Shown in pieces: positions 1-7,623 of a stretch of DNA of 64,000 nt. Each line of letters starts with the position of its first letter. Positions within the stretch are counted from its first letter, which is position 1. Below the pieces are notes generated by a model that worked only from the letters and a program-made list of their open reading frames with translations, did not search any database and was not told the DNA's origin. The translations under genes and the position numbers were made by a program. The DNA comes from Pelomonas sp. SE-A7 (GTDB lineage: Bacteria; Pseudomonadota; Gammaproteobacteria; Burkholderiales; Burkholderiaceae_C). Location: positions 2,914,001 through 2,978,000 of the forward strand of contig NZ_JAUASW010000001.1 in assembly GCF_030345705.1 (NCBI RefSeq). The letters run 5' to 3'.

Positions 1-772
1 AGAGGAATTCGGCCGTGTGCACCGACTGGCTGGCCTTGGCGATTTCCTGCAGGAAGGTCTTGTTGAAGACGCGGGCGCCGATCAGCTTGTTGTTGCAGTG
101 GCGAGCCGGGTCGAAGGCCTGGCCGGCCTCGCAGGCCCCCTTCCAGCTGGCCGGCGGCGCGTCATAGGCGACGCGTGCCGCCGGATCATGCGTGGCACGG
201 CCCTGCTCGTCGACGCGGTCGGCGAACGAGGGGTTCTCGGGCCAGACGCCGCCGTCGATCACGCCAATGACCACGTTCTCGCCGGCACCGGCGGTACCGC
301 CCAGCTGCGACCACAGGCCGCCAGGGGCGTTCAGGCCCAGCATGGTCGGCGTGTAGTTGGTGTCCAGCGCGCGCGGCACGTCGACTTCAACCGCGGCCAC
401 CGCCGGGTTGCTCTTGAGCGAGCGAGCCTCGGCATCGGTCAGCATGGCGGCGAAGCCATTGAACACCAGCGAGTAGCGGTAGAGGGGTTCGACCGTGCCG
501 ACATTGCCCAGCACCTGGTCCTGCCTGGCTTCGACATAGCGGATGTAGTCCTGCACCGCGCTGGCGCTCAGGTTCAGACGCGAGCCACTGGCGGGCTTGG
601 TCGCAGCCAGGCCGGCCACGCCGCCGGCATAGGAGGCGGCCGGCGCATCGGCCAGCTGGACCACATAGGGCCGGCGTGTGTCGTCATCGGCACAGGCGGC
701 GCCAGCCATCAGGGCCAGGGCGGCCAGGCTCAGCAGCGTGAGGGCGGAGGGACGCTTGTTGTTCTTGATCAT
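1..772 (-). CDS. S8 family (subtilisin-like) serine peptidase precursor, 5' part
   Basis: The gene starts at 772 and runs off the left edge, so only about 257 N-terminal residues are visible. They hold a signal peptide (hydrophobic to about residue 28, ending ACA), an inhibitor-I9-like propeptide (about residues 35-132, from YVVQLADAP to VAAVEVDV), and the start of the peptidase domain with VIGVIDGGVWPENPSF. D173 in that string is the expected catalytic Asp; the family usually reads D-T/S-G, here D-G-G. The His and Ser of the triad lie outside the window. The WPE after the Asp resembles the longer plant/bacterial secreted subtilases. The start follows a GAGGAG-type ribosome site and lies 9 bases after the stop of the PEP-CTERM gene, so the two are probably co-transcribed. 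The product is likely exported and self-processing; the substrate is unknown. Confidence 0.85.
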   Translation of the reverse strand, partial: MIKNNKRPSALTLLSLAALALMAGAACADDDTRRPYVVQLADAPAASYAGGVAGLAATKPASGSRLNLSASAVQDYIRYVEARQDQVLGNVGTVEPLYRYSLVFNGFAAMLTDAEARSLKSNPAVAAVEVDVPRALDTNYTPTMLGLNAPGGLWSQLGGTAGAGENVVIGVIDGGVWPENPSFADRVDEQGRATHDPAARVAYDAPPASWKGACEAGQAFDPARHCNNKLIGARVFNKTFLQEIAKASQSVHTAEFL

Positions 773-781
773 GGTCGCTCC

Positions 782-1498
782 TCAGGCTTGGACGCGCGGG
801 CGGCGCTTGTTGGAGAACACCACGGCACCCAGACCCAGGCCCAGCAGGGCCAGGCTGCCCGGCTCGGGCACGACCTGGATGCTGTCCAGGCCGAACTGCG
901 CCAGGTTGTAGCTGGCGTCGTTGGCGCAGCCATGGTTCTCGTCGTAGATGCAGGCGCTGAAATGCACGCTGCTCAGCTGCAGCTGCTGGAAGGCCGCATC
1001 GAAGCTGTAGTTGGCAAAGGCGGAACGACCGTCTTCGCGCAGGCCCTGCAGTTCGAAGCTCTGGTTGAACAGGCCATCGGCCGTGGTGCCGGCGACCAGC
1101 AGGCGGCCGACCTGGCCGACCAGGCTGTAGTCGAACGCCGGCGCAATGAAGGCCGCCGCAAAGCCGCTCAGCTGGAAGCTCTGGCCGTCACGGCCTTCCA
1201 TCAGCAGGCCGCCGTCATTGAAGACGCCGTAGTAGGACGAGCCGCGGCTGGGGCAGATCATGTACTCGCAGTTGCTGGCACCAGAGATGCCGGCACCGAC
1301 GAGTCCCTGGCCGTTCCAGGGATCGGTGGCGGTGAAGGCGAAGCGGCCTTCGGCAAAGCCCTGCTTGGCGCCGAAGGAGCGCAGGCTCACGTCGGAACCC
1401 TCGAACTCAATGCCATAGGTGGTGGTCGGGGCCGCCGCCGCGCTGCCGAACAGGCATGCGGCAGCCAGCGCCAGGGCGCTCTTGGATATCGATCGCAT
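782..1498 (-). CDS. PEP-CTERM sorting domain-containing protein
   Basis: A 238-residue secreted protein. Residues 1-22 form a signal peptide ending GSAAAA. The C-terminus, from about residue 211, is a typical PEP-CTERM tripartite tail: VPEPGS, a hydrophobic segment (LALLGLGLGAVVF), then basic residues (NKRRPR). By family knowledge such tails are recognised by an exosortase, and the proteins are surface or extracellular-matrix associated. The 190-residue body has no domain I recognise; it has a few Cys residues (CEYMIC, CIYDENHGC) that could form disulfides. It sits 9 bases upstream of the subtilase gene in the same direction and 222 bases downstream of the pseudopilus operon. No exosortase gene is in the window. 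Confidence 0.9.
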   Translation of the reverse strand: MRSISKSALALAAACLFGSAAAAPTTTYGIEFEGSDVSLRSFGAKQGFAEGRFAFTATDPWNGQGLVGAGISGASNCEYMICPSRGSSYYGVFNDGGLLMEGRDGQSFQLSGFAAAFIAPAFDYSLVGQVGRLLVAGTTADGLFNQSFELQGLREDGRSAFANYSFDAAFQQLQLSSVHFSACIYDENHGCANDASYNLAQFGLDSIQVVPEPGSLALLGLGLGAVVFSNKRRPRVQA

Positions 1499-1719
1499 CA
1501 GTAATCCCTCTTGTTACCGTCACTTGCTGCGACGGCGTCTCCTATCTGCCAGGGCCCGCATCCCCGCTCAGGGGCGGTTTGTTCTGGAGGGCGGACCGGC
1601 AGTCCTCTGGTCGAGCTTCGGTACTTCCCAGGCCGAGATCGACTCCGGGCGGATTGTGCGGACTGCGCCCGTGGCGTACATCCGTTATTGCCCGCCCCGC
1701 AACTCGGGGGGATGGGCGG
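1499..1719. other. Intergenic region after the pseudopilus operon
   Basis: These 221 bases separate the last pseudopilin gene from the PEP-CTERM gene. A GC-rich imperfect inverted repeat around 1689-1722 (GCCCGCCCCG against CGGGGGGATGGGC) could act as a weak terminator for the minus-strand operon, but it lacks a convincing T-run. The promoter of the PEP-CTERM/subtilase pair should lie here; I see no clear consensus. Short open frames on both strands look like chance GC-rich frames. Confidence 0.35.
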
Positions 1720-2226
1720 CTACTGCGGTGGTGCGACCGCCTGGCCGGGAGCGCCGAGGGCCGGGCGCGCCATGTAGACGCGACTGCTGGCCCGCTCGGC
1801 CTCGTCCTGATCGGGCTTGCTGCGCGACAGCAGCAGCTGGTCGGAGCGGCTGCGCACGCCCAGGAAGCCGGGCCGGCCGTCCAGCGCCGGCAGCAGTTCC
1901 CAATCGGCCTGGCCGGTGAACGGATCCACATAGGCGCGGCGCAAGTGGTGCAGCTCGTGCATGCCGCGGCGGTCCACCAGCAAGTCGTCCAGCTCGCGTG
2001 GCAGCACGCCGGCCTGGCCGGCCGGCGTGGCCGCCAGATAGGCTTCTATGGCGCGGCGGATCTCATGGCCGCGGAACTCCAGCTCGCGCTCGCGTTCACG
2101 CTGGGCCGCGATGCTCCACTGCCGGCCCAGGGCCGCCAGCGCCGCCGAGGTGATGGCGACGAAAAACAGCAGCGCCAGATAGCTGTAGCCGCGCGCCCTC
2201 GGCGCCGAGCGCTCACAGGTCCGCAT
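1720..2226 (-). CDS. Atypical minor pseudopilin lacking Glu+5
   Basis: About 168 residues. The N-terminus reads RGYSYLALLFFVAITSAALAA: a Gly followed by a hydrophobic helix, the type IV prepilin/pseudopilin layout, but with Tyr at +1 and no Glu at +5 of the mature protein. Among type II secretion pseudopilins, absence of Glu5 is characteristic of the tip component GspK, so a tip or adaptor role is plausible, though the short length does not fit GspK. The middle has a charged helix (QREREREL) and a segment like the C-terminal part of GspG-like proteins (YVDPFTGQADWELL). The tail is Pro/Ala rich. I chose ATG 2226, which overlaps the upstream pseudopilin by 14 bases; ATGs at 2238 and 2271 are alternatives. 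It is the last gene of the secretion operon. Confidence 0.75.
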   Translation of the reverse strand: MRTCERSAPRARGYSYLALLFFVAITSAALAALGRQWSIAAQRERERELEFRGHEIRRAIEAYLAATPAGQAGVLPRELDDLLVDRRGMHELHHLRRAYVDPFTGQADWELLPALDGRPGFLGVRSRSDQLLLSRSKPDQDEAERASSRVYMARPALGAPGQAVAPPQ

Positions 2227-2593
2227 AGAGCTGGCCATCGCTGGCACGGCCCGGCGCGCTGCTGCGCACATCGAAGAGCTGGCCCTTCAGCATGGCGTCG
2301 TTCGGCGGCGGCAGCTCCAGCCAGTCGCGCTTGCCGCTGACCGGGTCCTCCGGCACGCCGCGGAGGTAGCGGGCATCGACCAGGGCCTGCAGCGAATCGG
2401 GGTACTGGCCGCGGTCCGCCGCGTACTGGTCGATGGCGTCGCGCATCGTCGCCAGCGAGGTCTTGAGCGCCACCTCGCGCGAGCGCTCCAGGCTGGCGAA
2501 ATAGCGCGGCGCGACCAGGCCGGCCAGCAGGGCCACGATCGCCATCACGACGATCAGCTCGATCAAGGTAAAGCCGCGCGCGTTGTGCTTCAT
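2213..2593 (-). CDS. GspG-like minor pseudopilin
   Basis: A 126-residue prepilin-like protein. After a short leader, RGFTLIELIVVMAIVALLAG gives the prepilin peptidase site (cut after Gly, Phe at +1) and Glu at +5, followed by the long N-terminal helix. The body (DQYAADRGQYPDSLQALV, then VPEDPVSGKRDW) matches the GspG-type alpha/beta fold, in which the DPxSGxxxW stretch lies near the C-terminal loop. It is co-directional with the other operon genes: the start at 2593 lies 7 bases after the upstream pseudopilin stop, and the 3' end overlaps the next gene. It is probably a minor component of the periplasmic pseudopilus; the prepilin peptidase must be encoded elsewhere. Confidence 0.88.
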   Translation of the reverse strand: MKHNARGFTLIELIVVMAIVALLAGLVAPRYFASLERSREVALKTSLATMRDAIDQYAADRGQYPDSLQALVDARYLRGVPEDPVSGKRDWLELPPPNDAMLKGQLFDVRSSAPGRASDGQLYADL

Positions 2594-2600
2594 GAGGTGC

Positions 2601-3071
2601 TCACCAATCGCGGTAGCGCGAGCCGTCCAGCGCCTTGCGGTCCGAACGGCTGGCGACGTCGAACACATCGCGTCCGGCCCGCGGCGCATCGGGCGGCGTT
2701 TCGTAGGCGCGCAGGGCCCAGGTCTCTTCGGCCGCCACGCCAGGCTCGGCAAAGGGATCGCGCGGCAGGCGGCGCAGGAAATAGATCTTCTCGCCGCGCG
2801 GCGACTTCTGGTCGGGCACACCCTCGACCAGAGACCGCAGCGTGGGCGGATAGCCGGAGGCATCGACCGCACGCACGATCTGGCCGGCGTCGCTGGCGCG
2901 CTTGTAGGCATCGAGTGCACCGCGCAGCTGGCGCAGGGCCTCGCGCAGCTGGAACTCCTGGCTGCGCTGCACCGAGTAGATCAGCAAGGGCCGCGCGGCC
3001 GAGGCCAGGACGCCGACGATGGCCAGCACCACCAGCATCTCGACCAAGGTAAAGCCGCGCCCCTGCTTCAT
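2601..3071 (-). CDS. GspG-like pseudopilin
   Basis: A 156-residue prepilin-like protein starting MKQGRGFTLVEMLVVLAIVG, with the consensus peptidase cleavage site, Phe+1 and Glu+5, then an N-terminal transmembrane helix. The region around YKRASDAGQ...YPPTLRSLVEGVPD and the RLPRDPFAE string resemble GspG family proteins. An in-frame ATG further upstream (3143) exists, but the methionine at 3071 gives the correct short leader and lies just after the secretin stop (3079). The C-terminal extension ends DGSRYRDW. It likely contributes to the pseudopilus with the neighbouring prepilins. Which subunit is major cannot be decided from sequence alone; the first gene of the operon (10351-10782) is the closer match to major GspG. 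Confidence 0.88.
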   Translation of the reverse strand: MKQGRGFTLVEMLVVLAIVGVLASAARPLLIYSVQRSQEFQLREALRQLRGALDAYKRASDAGQIVRAVDASGYPPTLRSLVEGVPDQKSPRGEKIYFLRRLPRDPFAEPGVAAEETWALRAYETPPDAPRAGRDVFDVASRSDRKALDGSRYRDW

Positions 3072-3078
3072 GCCTGGC

Positions 3079-5256
3079 TCACTTGCTCGCTTCGACGGCC
3101 ACCATGCCGCTGCCTTCGAGCCGCACCGTGGCGTTCTCGCCATTCACGCCGCTGGCGGTCAGGTTGACCACCGACACATTGAGCACCTGGCCCGCCGTGC
3201 CGGGCTGCGGTCGCAGCAGCAGCACATGGCCGCCGCGCGGCACCATCTCGAAGGGGATGCGGCCCGGCGTGCCGCTGGCATTGCCCACGGCCGGCTGCAG
3301 CCGCGCCGGGTCGAACTCGATCTCGCCACGGACTGCGAGACCGCTGTCGTTCTTCAGCGCCACCGACACCGTGCCGCCCACGGCCACCTGCGGCGTCACG
3401 TCCAGCTGCACCCGCGCTTCCTGGGCCTCGGCGGCCTGACGCGGTGCCGCGCCGGCGCTGCCAGACGCATTGCTCATGCCCACGGCCGCCTTGGCCTGCG
3501 GACGCAGCAAGGTGGAGAAGGCGCCGGGCAGGGCGTCCGTGCCCGAGGGCAGCTGGGCCTGCGCGGCGTCGGGCAGGGACAGGTTGCGCAGGATGCGCGG
3601 CGTGATCAGCAGGACGATCTCGGTCTTGTTGCGGGTATCGGTCTGCAGGCCGAACAGCTTGCCCAGCAGCGGCAGCGAGGCCAGGCCCGGCACGCCGTTG
3701 GACTTGCGGCGGTCCTCGTCGTTGATCAGGCCCGCGAGGATCTGGGTCTCGCCGTCAGCCAGGCGCAGCGAGGTGTTGATGCGGCGCGTGCCGGTCTGGT
3801 AGGCCACCGAGCCCGAGGGGCCCGGCACCTGGCCTATCAGGTTGCTGACCTCCAGGCCCACCTTGATGGTCACGTCGCCGTCCAGCTGCACCGTGGGCTC
3901 GACCTCGACCTTGAGGCCTATGTCCAGCATCTGCACGCTGGCCGACACACCCACGTTGGCGGTGGAGGTGGTGGTGAAGACCGGCAGCTTCTCGCCGATG
4001 TGGACCAGGGCCTTGTCGCGGTTGCGCACCCGGATCTTGGGATTGGCCAGCAGATTGGTATTGCCGGCCGTGCCCTTGACCGTGGCCAGCAGGGCCGGGT
4101 TGACGATGCTGCCGCGGAAGTTGTCGCGCTGGTTCAGGAGCACCTGCGAGCCGGCGGCCACGCCGGGCAGGCCGAACTGCACCGTCTCGGGCCACTGCAG
4201 GCCCATGGAGTCGAGCCGGTCGCTGGCCAGCTCCATCACCTCGACCTCCAGCATCACCTCGGGCTCGGGCAGGTCCACCGAGGCGATCAGCTTCTCCACC
4301 AGGCGCATCACCTCGGGCGTGTCACGCACCACCAGCAGATTGAGCCGCTCGTCGATGTGGATGTCGCGCACCTTGGCGATGGTGCGCAAGAGCGCCTGCA
4401 CCTGCTTGGCCTCGGCATTGGTCAGGTACAGCGTGCGGGTCACCAGCTCCTGGTGCTCGCGCTGCTTGGCGGCGTTGTTGGGGAACACCAGCACCGAGCT
4501 TTCGTTCAAGAGCTTGCGGTCCAGCTGCTGCGTGGTCAGCACGATGCGCATGGCCTCGTCCAGCGTCACATTGCGCAGGAAGACCGTGACCTTGGCGTCG
4601 GCGCGCACATCCTTGTCGAACACGAAGTTGATGCCGCTGGAGCGAGCCAGGGCCTCGAACACCTGGCGCAGTGGCGCCTCGCGGAACTCCAGCGTCACCG
4701 GCTTCTGAAAGGCCGGGCCCAGCTCGCTGCCCACCCCCTCAAGCGGCCGGCTCTGCGCGACCTGGCTCATCAAGAGCTTGGCGCCGGGATGGGAGGGCGT
4801 CTCGATCAGGATCTGGCGCGCCAGCTGCTCGGCCTGCTCCAGCCTGCCTTCGCGCAGCCGGGCCTGGCCTTGCTGCAGCAGGACCTCATAGCGCTGGCCG
4901 CGCGCGAGCTCCTGCTCCAGGCCTTCGAGGCGCGGCTGCTTGGGATCGACCTCGCGCAGCCGAGCCACCAGCTGCAGGGCAGCCTCCCAGCGGCGCGCGG
5001 CGCGCAGGCCTTCGATCTGCATCAGCAGCTGATTGACCAGTTGCTCGCGCACCCGGGCCTGGGCCAGGCGCAGTTCCTTGTCGCCGGGGTTCTGGCGGGC
5101 CGCCTGGTCCAGCACGGTCCAGGCTTGCGGCAGCTGGTTGCCGCGGCGCAGTTCCTCGGCCTCGCGCAGCGCCGGATGGCCGCAGGCCGCCAGCACCAGG
5201 GCCAGCAAGGGAAGGAGGCGAGTCAGCGGACTTGCGAAGGCAGCAGCTTCTCTCAT
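3079..5256 (-). CDS. Secretin (GspD/MshL-like) with C-terminal cohesin-like domain
   Basis: About 725 residues; outer-membrane channel of a type II secretion/type IV pilus-like machine. The N-terminus has a lipoprotein signal (LLPLLALVLAAC), then TPR-like helices (about residues 25-165), an STN/N0-like domain near 184-260 (PVTLEFREAPLRQVFEALA), an N1/NolW-type domain (TRTLYLTNAEAKQV...LNLLVVRDTPE), and the secretin core at about 400-555, with the usual VPGLASLPLLGKLFG and EIVLLITPRIL strings. Beyond it, about residues 610-725 (VQLDVTPQVAVGGTVSVAL...IEFDPARLQ) look like a cohesin-type beta domain, seen in some betaproteobacterial secretins but not in classical GspD. The start at 5256 overlaps the upstream stop as ATGA. 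A lipoprotein secretin with an N-terminal TPR region is more like MshL/PilQ-type systems than Gsp. Confidence 0.92.
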   Translation of the reverse strand: MREAAAFASPLTRLLPLLALVLAACGHPALREAEELRRGNQLPQAWTVLDQAARQNPGDKELRLAQARVREQLVNQLLMQIEGLRAARRWEAALQLVARLREVDPKQPRLEGLEQELARGQRYEVLLQQGQARLREGRLEQAEQLARQILIETPSHPGAKLLMSQVAQSRPLEGVGSELGPAFQKPVTLEFREAPLRQVFEALARSSGINFVFDKDVRADAKVTVFLRNVTLDEAMRIVLTTQQLDRKLLNESSVLVFPNNAAKQREHQELVTRTLYLTNAEAKQVQALLRTIAKVRDIHIDERLNLLVVRDTPEVMRLVEKLIASVDLPEPEVMLEVEVMELASDRLDSMGLQWPETVQFGLPGVAAGSQVLLNQRDNFRGSIVNPALLATVKGTAGNTNLLANPKIRVRNRDKALVHIGEKLPVFTTTSTANVGVSASVQMLDIGLKVEVEPTVQLDGDVTIKVGLEVSNLIGQVPGPSGSVAYQTGTRRINTSLRLADGETQILAGLINDEDRRKSNGVPGLASLPLLGKLFGLQTDTRNKTEIVLLITPRILRNLSLPDAAQAQLPSGTDALPGAFSTLLRPQAKAAVGMSNASGSAGAAPRQAAEAQEARVQLDVTPQVAVGGTVSVALKNDSGLAVRGEIEFDPARLQPAVGNASGTPGRIPFEMVPRGGHVLLLRPQPGTAGQVLNVSVVNLTASGVNGENATVRLEGSGMVAVEASK

Positions 5257-5777
5257 GGGATGGGCCTGAAGGAAATGGTTTGGGGCTGCTGGGCCGGCAG
5301 CCAGATCAGGGCGAGGCCTTGGGCGTCGATGCGCTCGACCCGCCATTGGCCGTCTATGGTTTCGCCGACCCGGGCACTGAGCGTGCGGTTGGGGCTGGAC
5401 AAGAGGGCCTGCGATTTGCCGCCCTGCTCTTCCATCCGGCCTATCAGCTGGTAGGGGAAGGCGGGCGCTTGCGGCATGACCGGTGCGGCCGGCGCCGCAG
5501 CCTGGACCGGCGGCGGAGGAGGCGGGGGAGGCGGCGCCCAGGCGGCCAGCGATTCGACCGGCGCCCAGGGCTGGCGGCCGCCGCTGCCCGACACCGTATC
5601 GCTGGCGGCTGGGCCGGGAGCGGGCGCCTTGGCCGCGGCGCGGCGCGTGCCAGCCACCGCGGGCGCGACGTTCTCGTCGCTCTCCAGCTGGGCCGCCCAC
5701 ATCGTGGCCGCCACAGTCGCTGCGAGGGCGCCAGCCAGCAGGTACTGGCGCGGCGTGATAGCGCTCTTGCTGGTCAT
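5253..5777 (-). CDS. PilP/GspC-like inner-membrane assembly protein
   Basis: 174 residues. One N-terminal transmembrane helix (YLLAGALAATVAATMWAA) is followed by an Ala/Pro-rich linker with a run of nine prolines and a small C-terminal domain (about 105-174) containing YQLIGRMEEQGGKSQALL, TLSARVGETIDGQWRVERID and a last beta strand. This layout matches the HR domain of GspC/PilP proteins, which contacts the N0 domain of the secretin; the secretin gene follows with an ATGA overlap. The upstream PilO-like gene also overlaps by ATGA, so these genes are translationally coupled. Assignment to PilP rather than GspC rests on the PilMN-PilO-PilP-secretin gene order. Confidence 0.75.
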   Translation of the reverse strand: MTSKSAITPRQYLLAGALAATVAATMWAAQLESDENVAPAVAGTRRAAAKAPAPGPAASDTVSGSGGRQPWAPVESLAAWAPPPPPPPPPVQAAAPAAPVMPQAPAFPYQLIGRMEEQGGKSQALLSSPNRTLSARVGETIDGQWRVERIDAQGLALIWLPAQQPQTISFRPIP

Positions 5778-6325
5778 CGCGCGCCTCCGGCCAGGCGGCT
5801 GTGCAAGGACCACTGCAGCTCGGCTTCCATCTCGGCCGTCTGGGCCGAGGCGCGGCGCAGCTTGAGGCCGTCCAGGCTCAGCGCCGGGTCCTTCAGCAAG
5901 GCGGCCTCGATGTAGGCCCGCAGCTGGGCATAGGTTCCGTTCAGCGGCATGGTGATTCGCAGTCGCTCCAGGCCGCTCAGGGCATCGCTGGTCAGGCGGT
6001 GTTCGGTGCGGGCCGCGACCAGGCCCTGCCTGAGGCCCAGGTCCAGCAGATCGGCCAGGCGCTGCTGGCGCAGCTCGGCGGTCGGCAAGGACTGCAGCCA
6101 GGCCGGGCCGCTGAGCTCGACGGCCGCCGCCTGTTGGCCGCGAGCCTGCTCCACGCGCAGACGCTGCTGCAGCTTGCCAATATCGGCTTCGAGCTGGGCG
6201 GTCTTGCTGTCCCAACGCGGTGCCAGCCCCCAGGCCAGCACGGCCGAGATCAGCAGGCAGAGCGCGCCGAAGCCGCCGACCCAGCCGAAGCGGCGCAGGC
6301 TCGTCAGGTAGGCCTTGATGGTCAT
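5774..6325 (-). CDS. PilO/GspM-like inner-membrane assembly protein
   Basis: 183 residues with a short cytoplasmic N-terminus, a single transmembrane helix (VGGFGALCLLISAVLAWGLA), a coiled-coil segment (LEADIGKLQQRLRVEQARGQQ), and a ferredoxin-like C-terminal domain (LERLRITMPLNGTYAQLRAYIEAAL...LSLDGLKLRR). This is the PilO/GspM architecture: an inner-membrane alignment-complex component that pairs with PilN. It overlaps both neighbours by ATGA (6322-6325 and 5774-5777). The order matches pilN-pilO-pilP-pilQ of type IV pilus loci. Confidence 0.8.
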   Translation of the reverse strand: MTIKAYLTSLRRFGWVGGFGALCLLISAVLAWGLAPRWDSKTAQLEADIGKLQQRLRVEQARGQQAAAVELSGPAWLQSLPTAELRQQRLADLLDLGLRQGLVAARTEHRLTSDALSGLERLRITMPLNGTYAQLRAYIEAALLKDPALSLDGLKLRRASAQTAEMEAELQWSLHSRLAGGAR

Positions 6326-7623
6326 CGGGCGCCTCCCTTGCCGGCCAGCTCGAATCGCTGGCCACCACCGGCCGCATCGGCCTGCAAGCGGGCCAGCAGC
6401 AATTCGCTCCAGAGGCCTTGCCGGCTCAAGAGCTCGGCCGCCTGCAGGGCCATGGCCTTGTCGGCGGCCAGGCCTTCCAGACGCAGCTCGCCGCGGCCGG
6501 CCTGCAGGTCCAGGGCTAGCCACTGCACTTGCGCCTGGGCGCCGCTGCGTTCCAGGGCGATCAGCGAGGCCTGCCAGTCCTTGGCCAGCAGGGCTTGCGC
6601 CTCGCGCAGGCTGCGCTGGTCGGGCTCGGCTTGGCGCGTCGTCTTGCCCGCGTTCGCCGTCGATGCGCTGCGGCGCGGCTGCGGTTTCTGCTGCAGCTGG
6701 GCCAGGTGCTCGCCGGCCTTCTGCATCGCCTGGTGGCTTTCAAAGGCCGACATTGCAGCCGTGGCCAGCACCAGGGCGCCAGTCACCGCCACCGGCCAGG
6801 CCAAAGGCGATGGACGAGGACGCGCACTCAGGAAGTCAGGCGAAGGCAGTCTGGACTGGCGAGCCGGTGCCGCCTCGAACAACGCGGCCTCGGCACGCGA
6901 CGAATCGATACGACCATGGAGCTGCACGCCGCGCAGCGCCGAGGCGTCGCCCGCCACGCCGAAACCGGCCAGCAGGACCCGGTTCTCACTCAGCGGCAGC
7001 ATGTCCAGCGCCTGGGCCAGGGCCTCGACCGTGGCCTCGCGCAGCCGCAGATGGCGCAGCTCTACGCACTGGCCCTGCTCGAAGCGGGCCCAGACCAGCA
7101 GCGGCCCCTCGACCCAGGCCAGCGCGGCCCGCTCGGCCTGCATCCAGTCCTCATGCTCGGCCACCAGGGCCGGCAAGGCGGCCGACCAGGCCGGCCGTAT
7201 GGCCCGCAACTCGACCCGCGCCGCATGGCTCGAGGCCTGCAGGGCCTCGGCATCCACGCCCTGCAGAGCCACCGCCCCGCTGCGTTCGCCGCTGCGCCAG
7301 GGCGCGATGGCCCAGCGCTGGGCGGCCGCGCCGAAGTAGTGGCCGAACTGCTGGCGGGCATAGGCCGCCACGGCCGGTTCGTCGTTCAAGGGCAGGCCGG
7401 TCTCGCAGACCAGTTGATGCTGCAAGGCAGCCGGAACAATCAGCTCGATGGCCGAGCCCGCATGGCCGGCGAGCCAGTCCTGCCAGGGTTCGACCGTGCC
7501 TTCGTCGAGGCGGCGCACCTGGCCGTCCTCCTGCAGCCACAGCTGCTGCGAACGAGCGAAGCGGGCCTGCAGGCGCTGGCGCCAGGCGGCGATGGAAAGC
7601 CAGTCAGTCTTCGAGCGTGACAC
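6322..7623 (-). CDS. PilM/PilN (GspL)-like assembly-platform protein
   Basis: 433 residues. The cytoplasmic N-terminal two thirds (about 1-275) look like the actin-like PilM/GspL domain in layout (opening WLQEDGQVRRLDEG, later ENRVLLAGFGVAG), though divergent. A single transmembrane helix follows (LAWPVAVTGALVLATAAMSA, about 276-296), then a periplasmic PilN/GspL-type domain with a coiled coil and a ferredoxin-like fold (QVQWLALDLQAGRGELRLEG). It would link the ATPase to the periplasmic alignment complex. The start at 7623 lies inside the ATPase 3' end (20-base overlap). Family assignment rests on layout and position; sequence similarity is modest. Confidence 0.72.
   Translation of the reverse strand: MSRSKTDWLSIAAWRQRLQARFARSQQLWLQEDGQVRRLDEGTVEPWQDWLAGHAGSAIELIVPAALQHQLVCETGLPLNDEPAVAAYARQQFGHYFGAAAQRWAIAPWRSGERSGAVALQGVDAEALQASSHAARVELRAIRPAWSAALPALVAEHEDWMQAERAALAWVEGPLLVWARFEQGQCVELRHLRLREATVEALAQALDMLPLSENRVLLAGFGVAGDASALRGVQLHGRIDSSRAEAALFEAAPARQSRLPSPDFLSARPRPSPLAWPVAVTGALVLATAAMSAFESHQAMQKAGEHLAQLQQKPQPRRSASTANAGKTTRQAEPDQRSLREAQALLAKDWQASLIALERSGAQAQVQWLALDLQAGRGELRLEGLAADKAMALQAAELLSRQGLWSELLLARLQADAAGGGQRFELAGKGGAR

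Noticed and set aside
3019..5454. A long plus-strand open frame (over 800 codons) opposite the secretin gene
   Set aside because: It is antisense to a clear secretin; its product is Leu/His/Gln/Arg-rich and without domains. High GC content removes stop codons on the opposite strand. Similar long frames at 57702-59606 and 62516-63892 were rejected for the same reason.
5505..5535. GGCGGAGGAGGCGGGGGAGGC as a repeat or regulatory G-rich element
   Set aside because: On the coding strand it is the poly-proline linker of the PilP-like protein; composition explains it.
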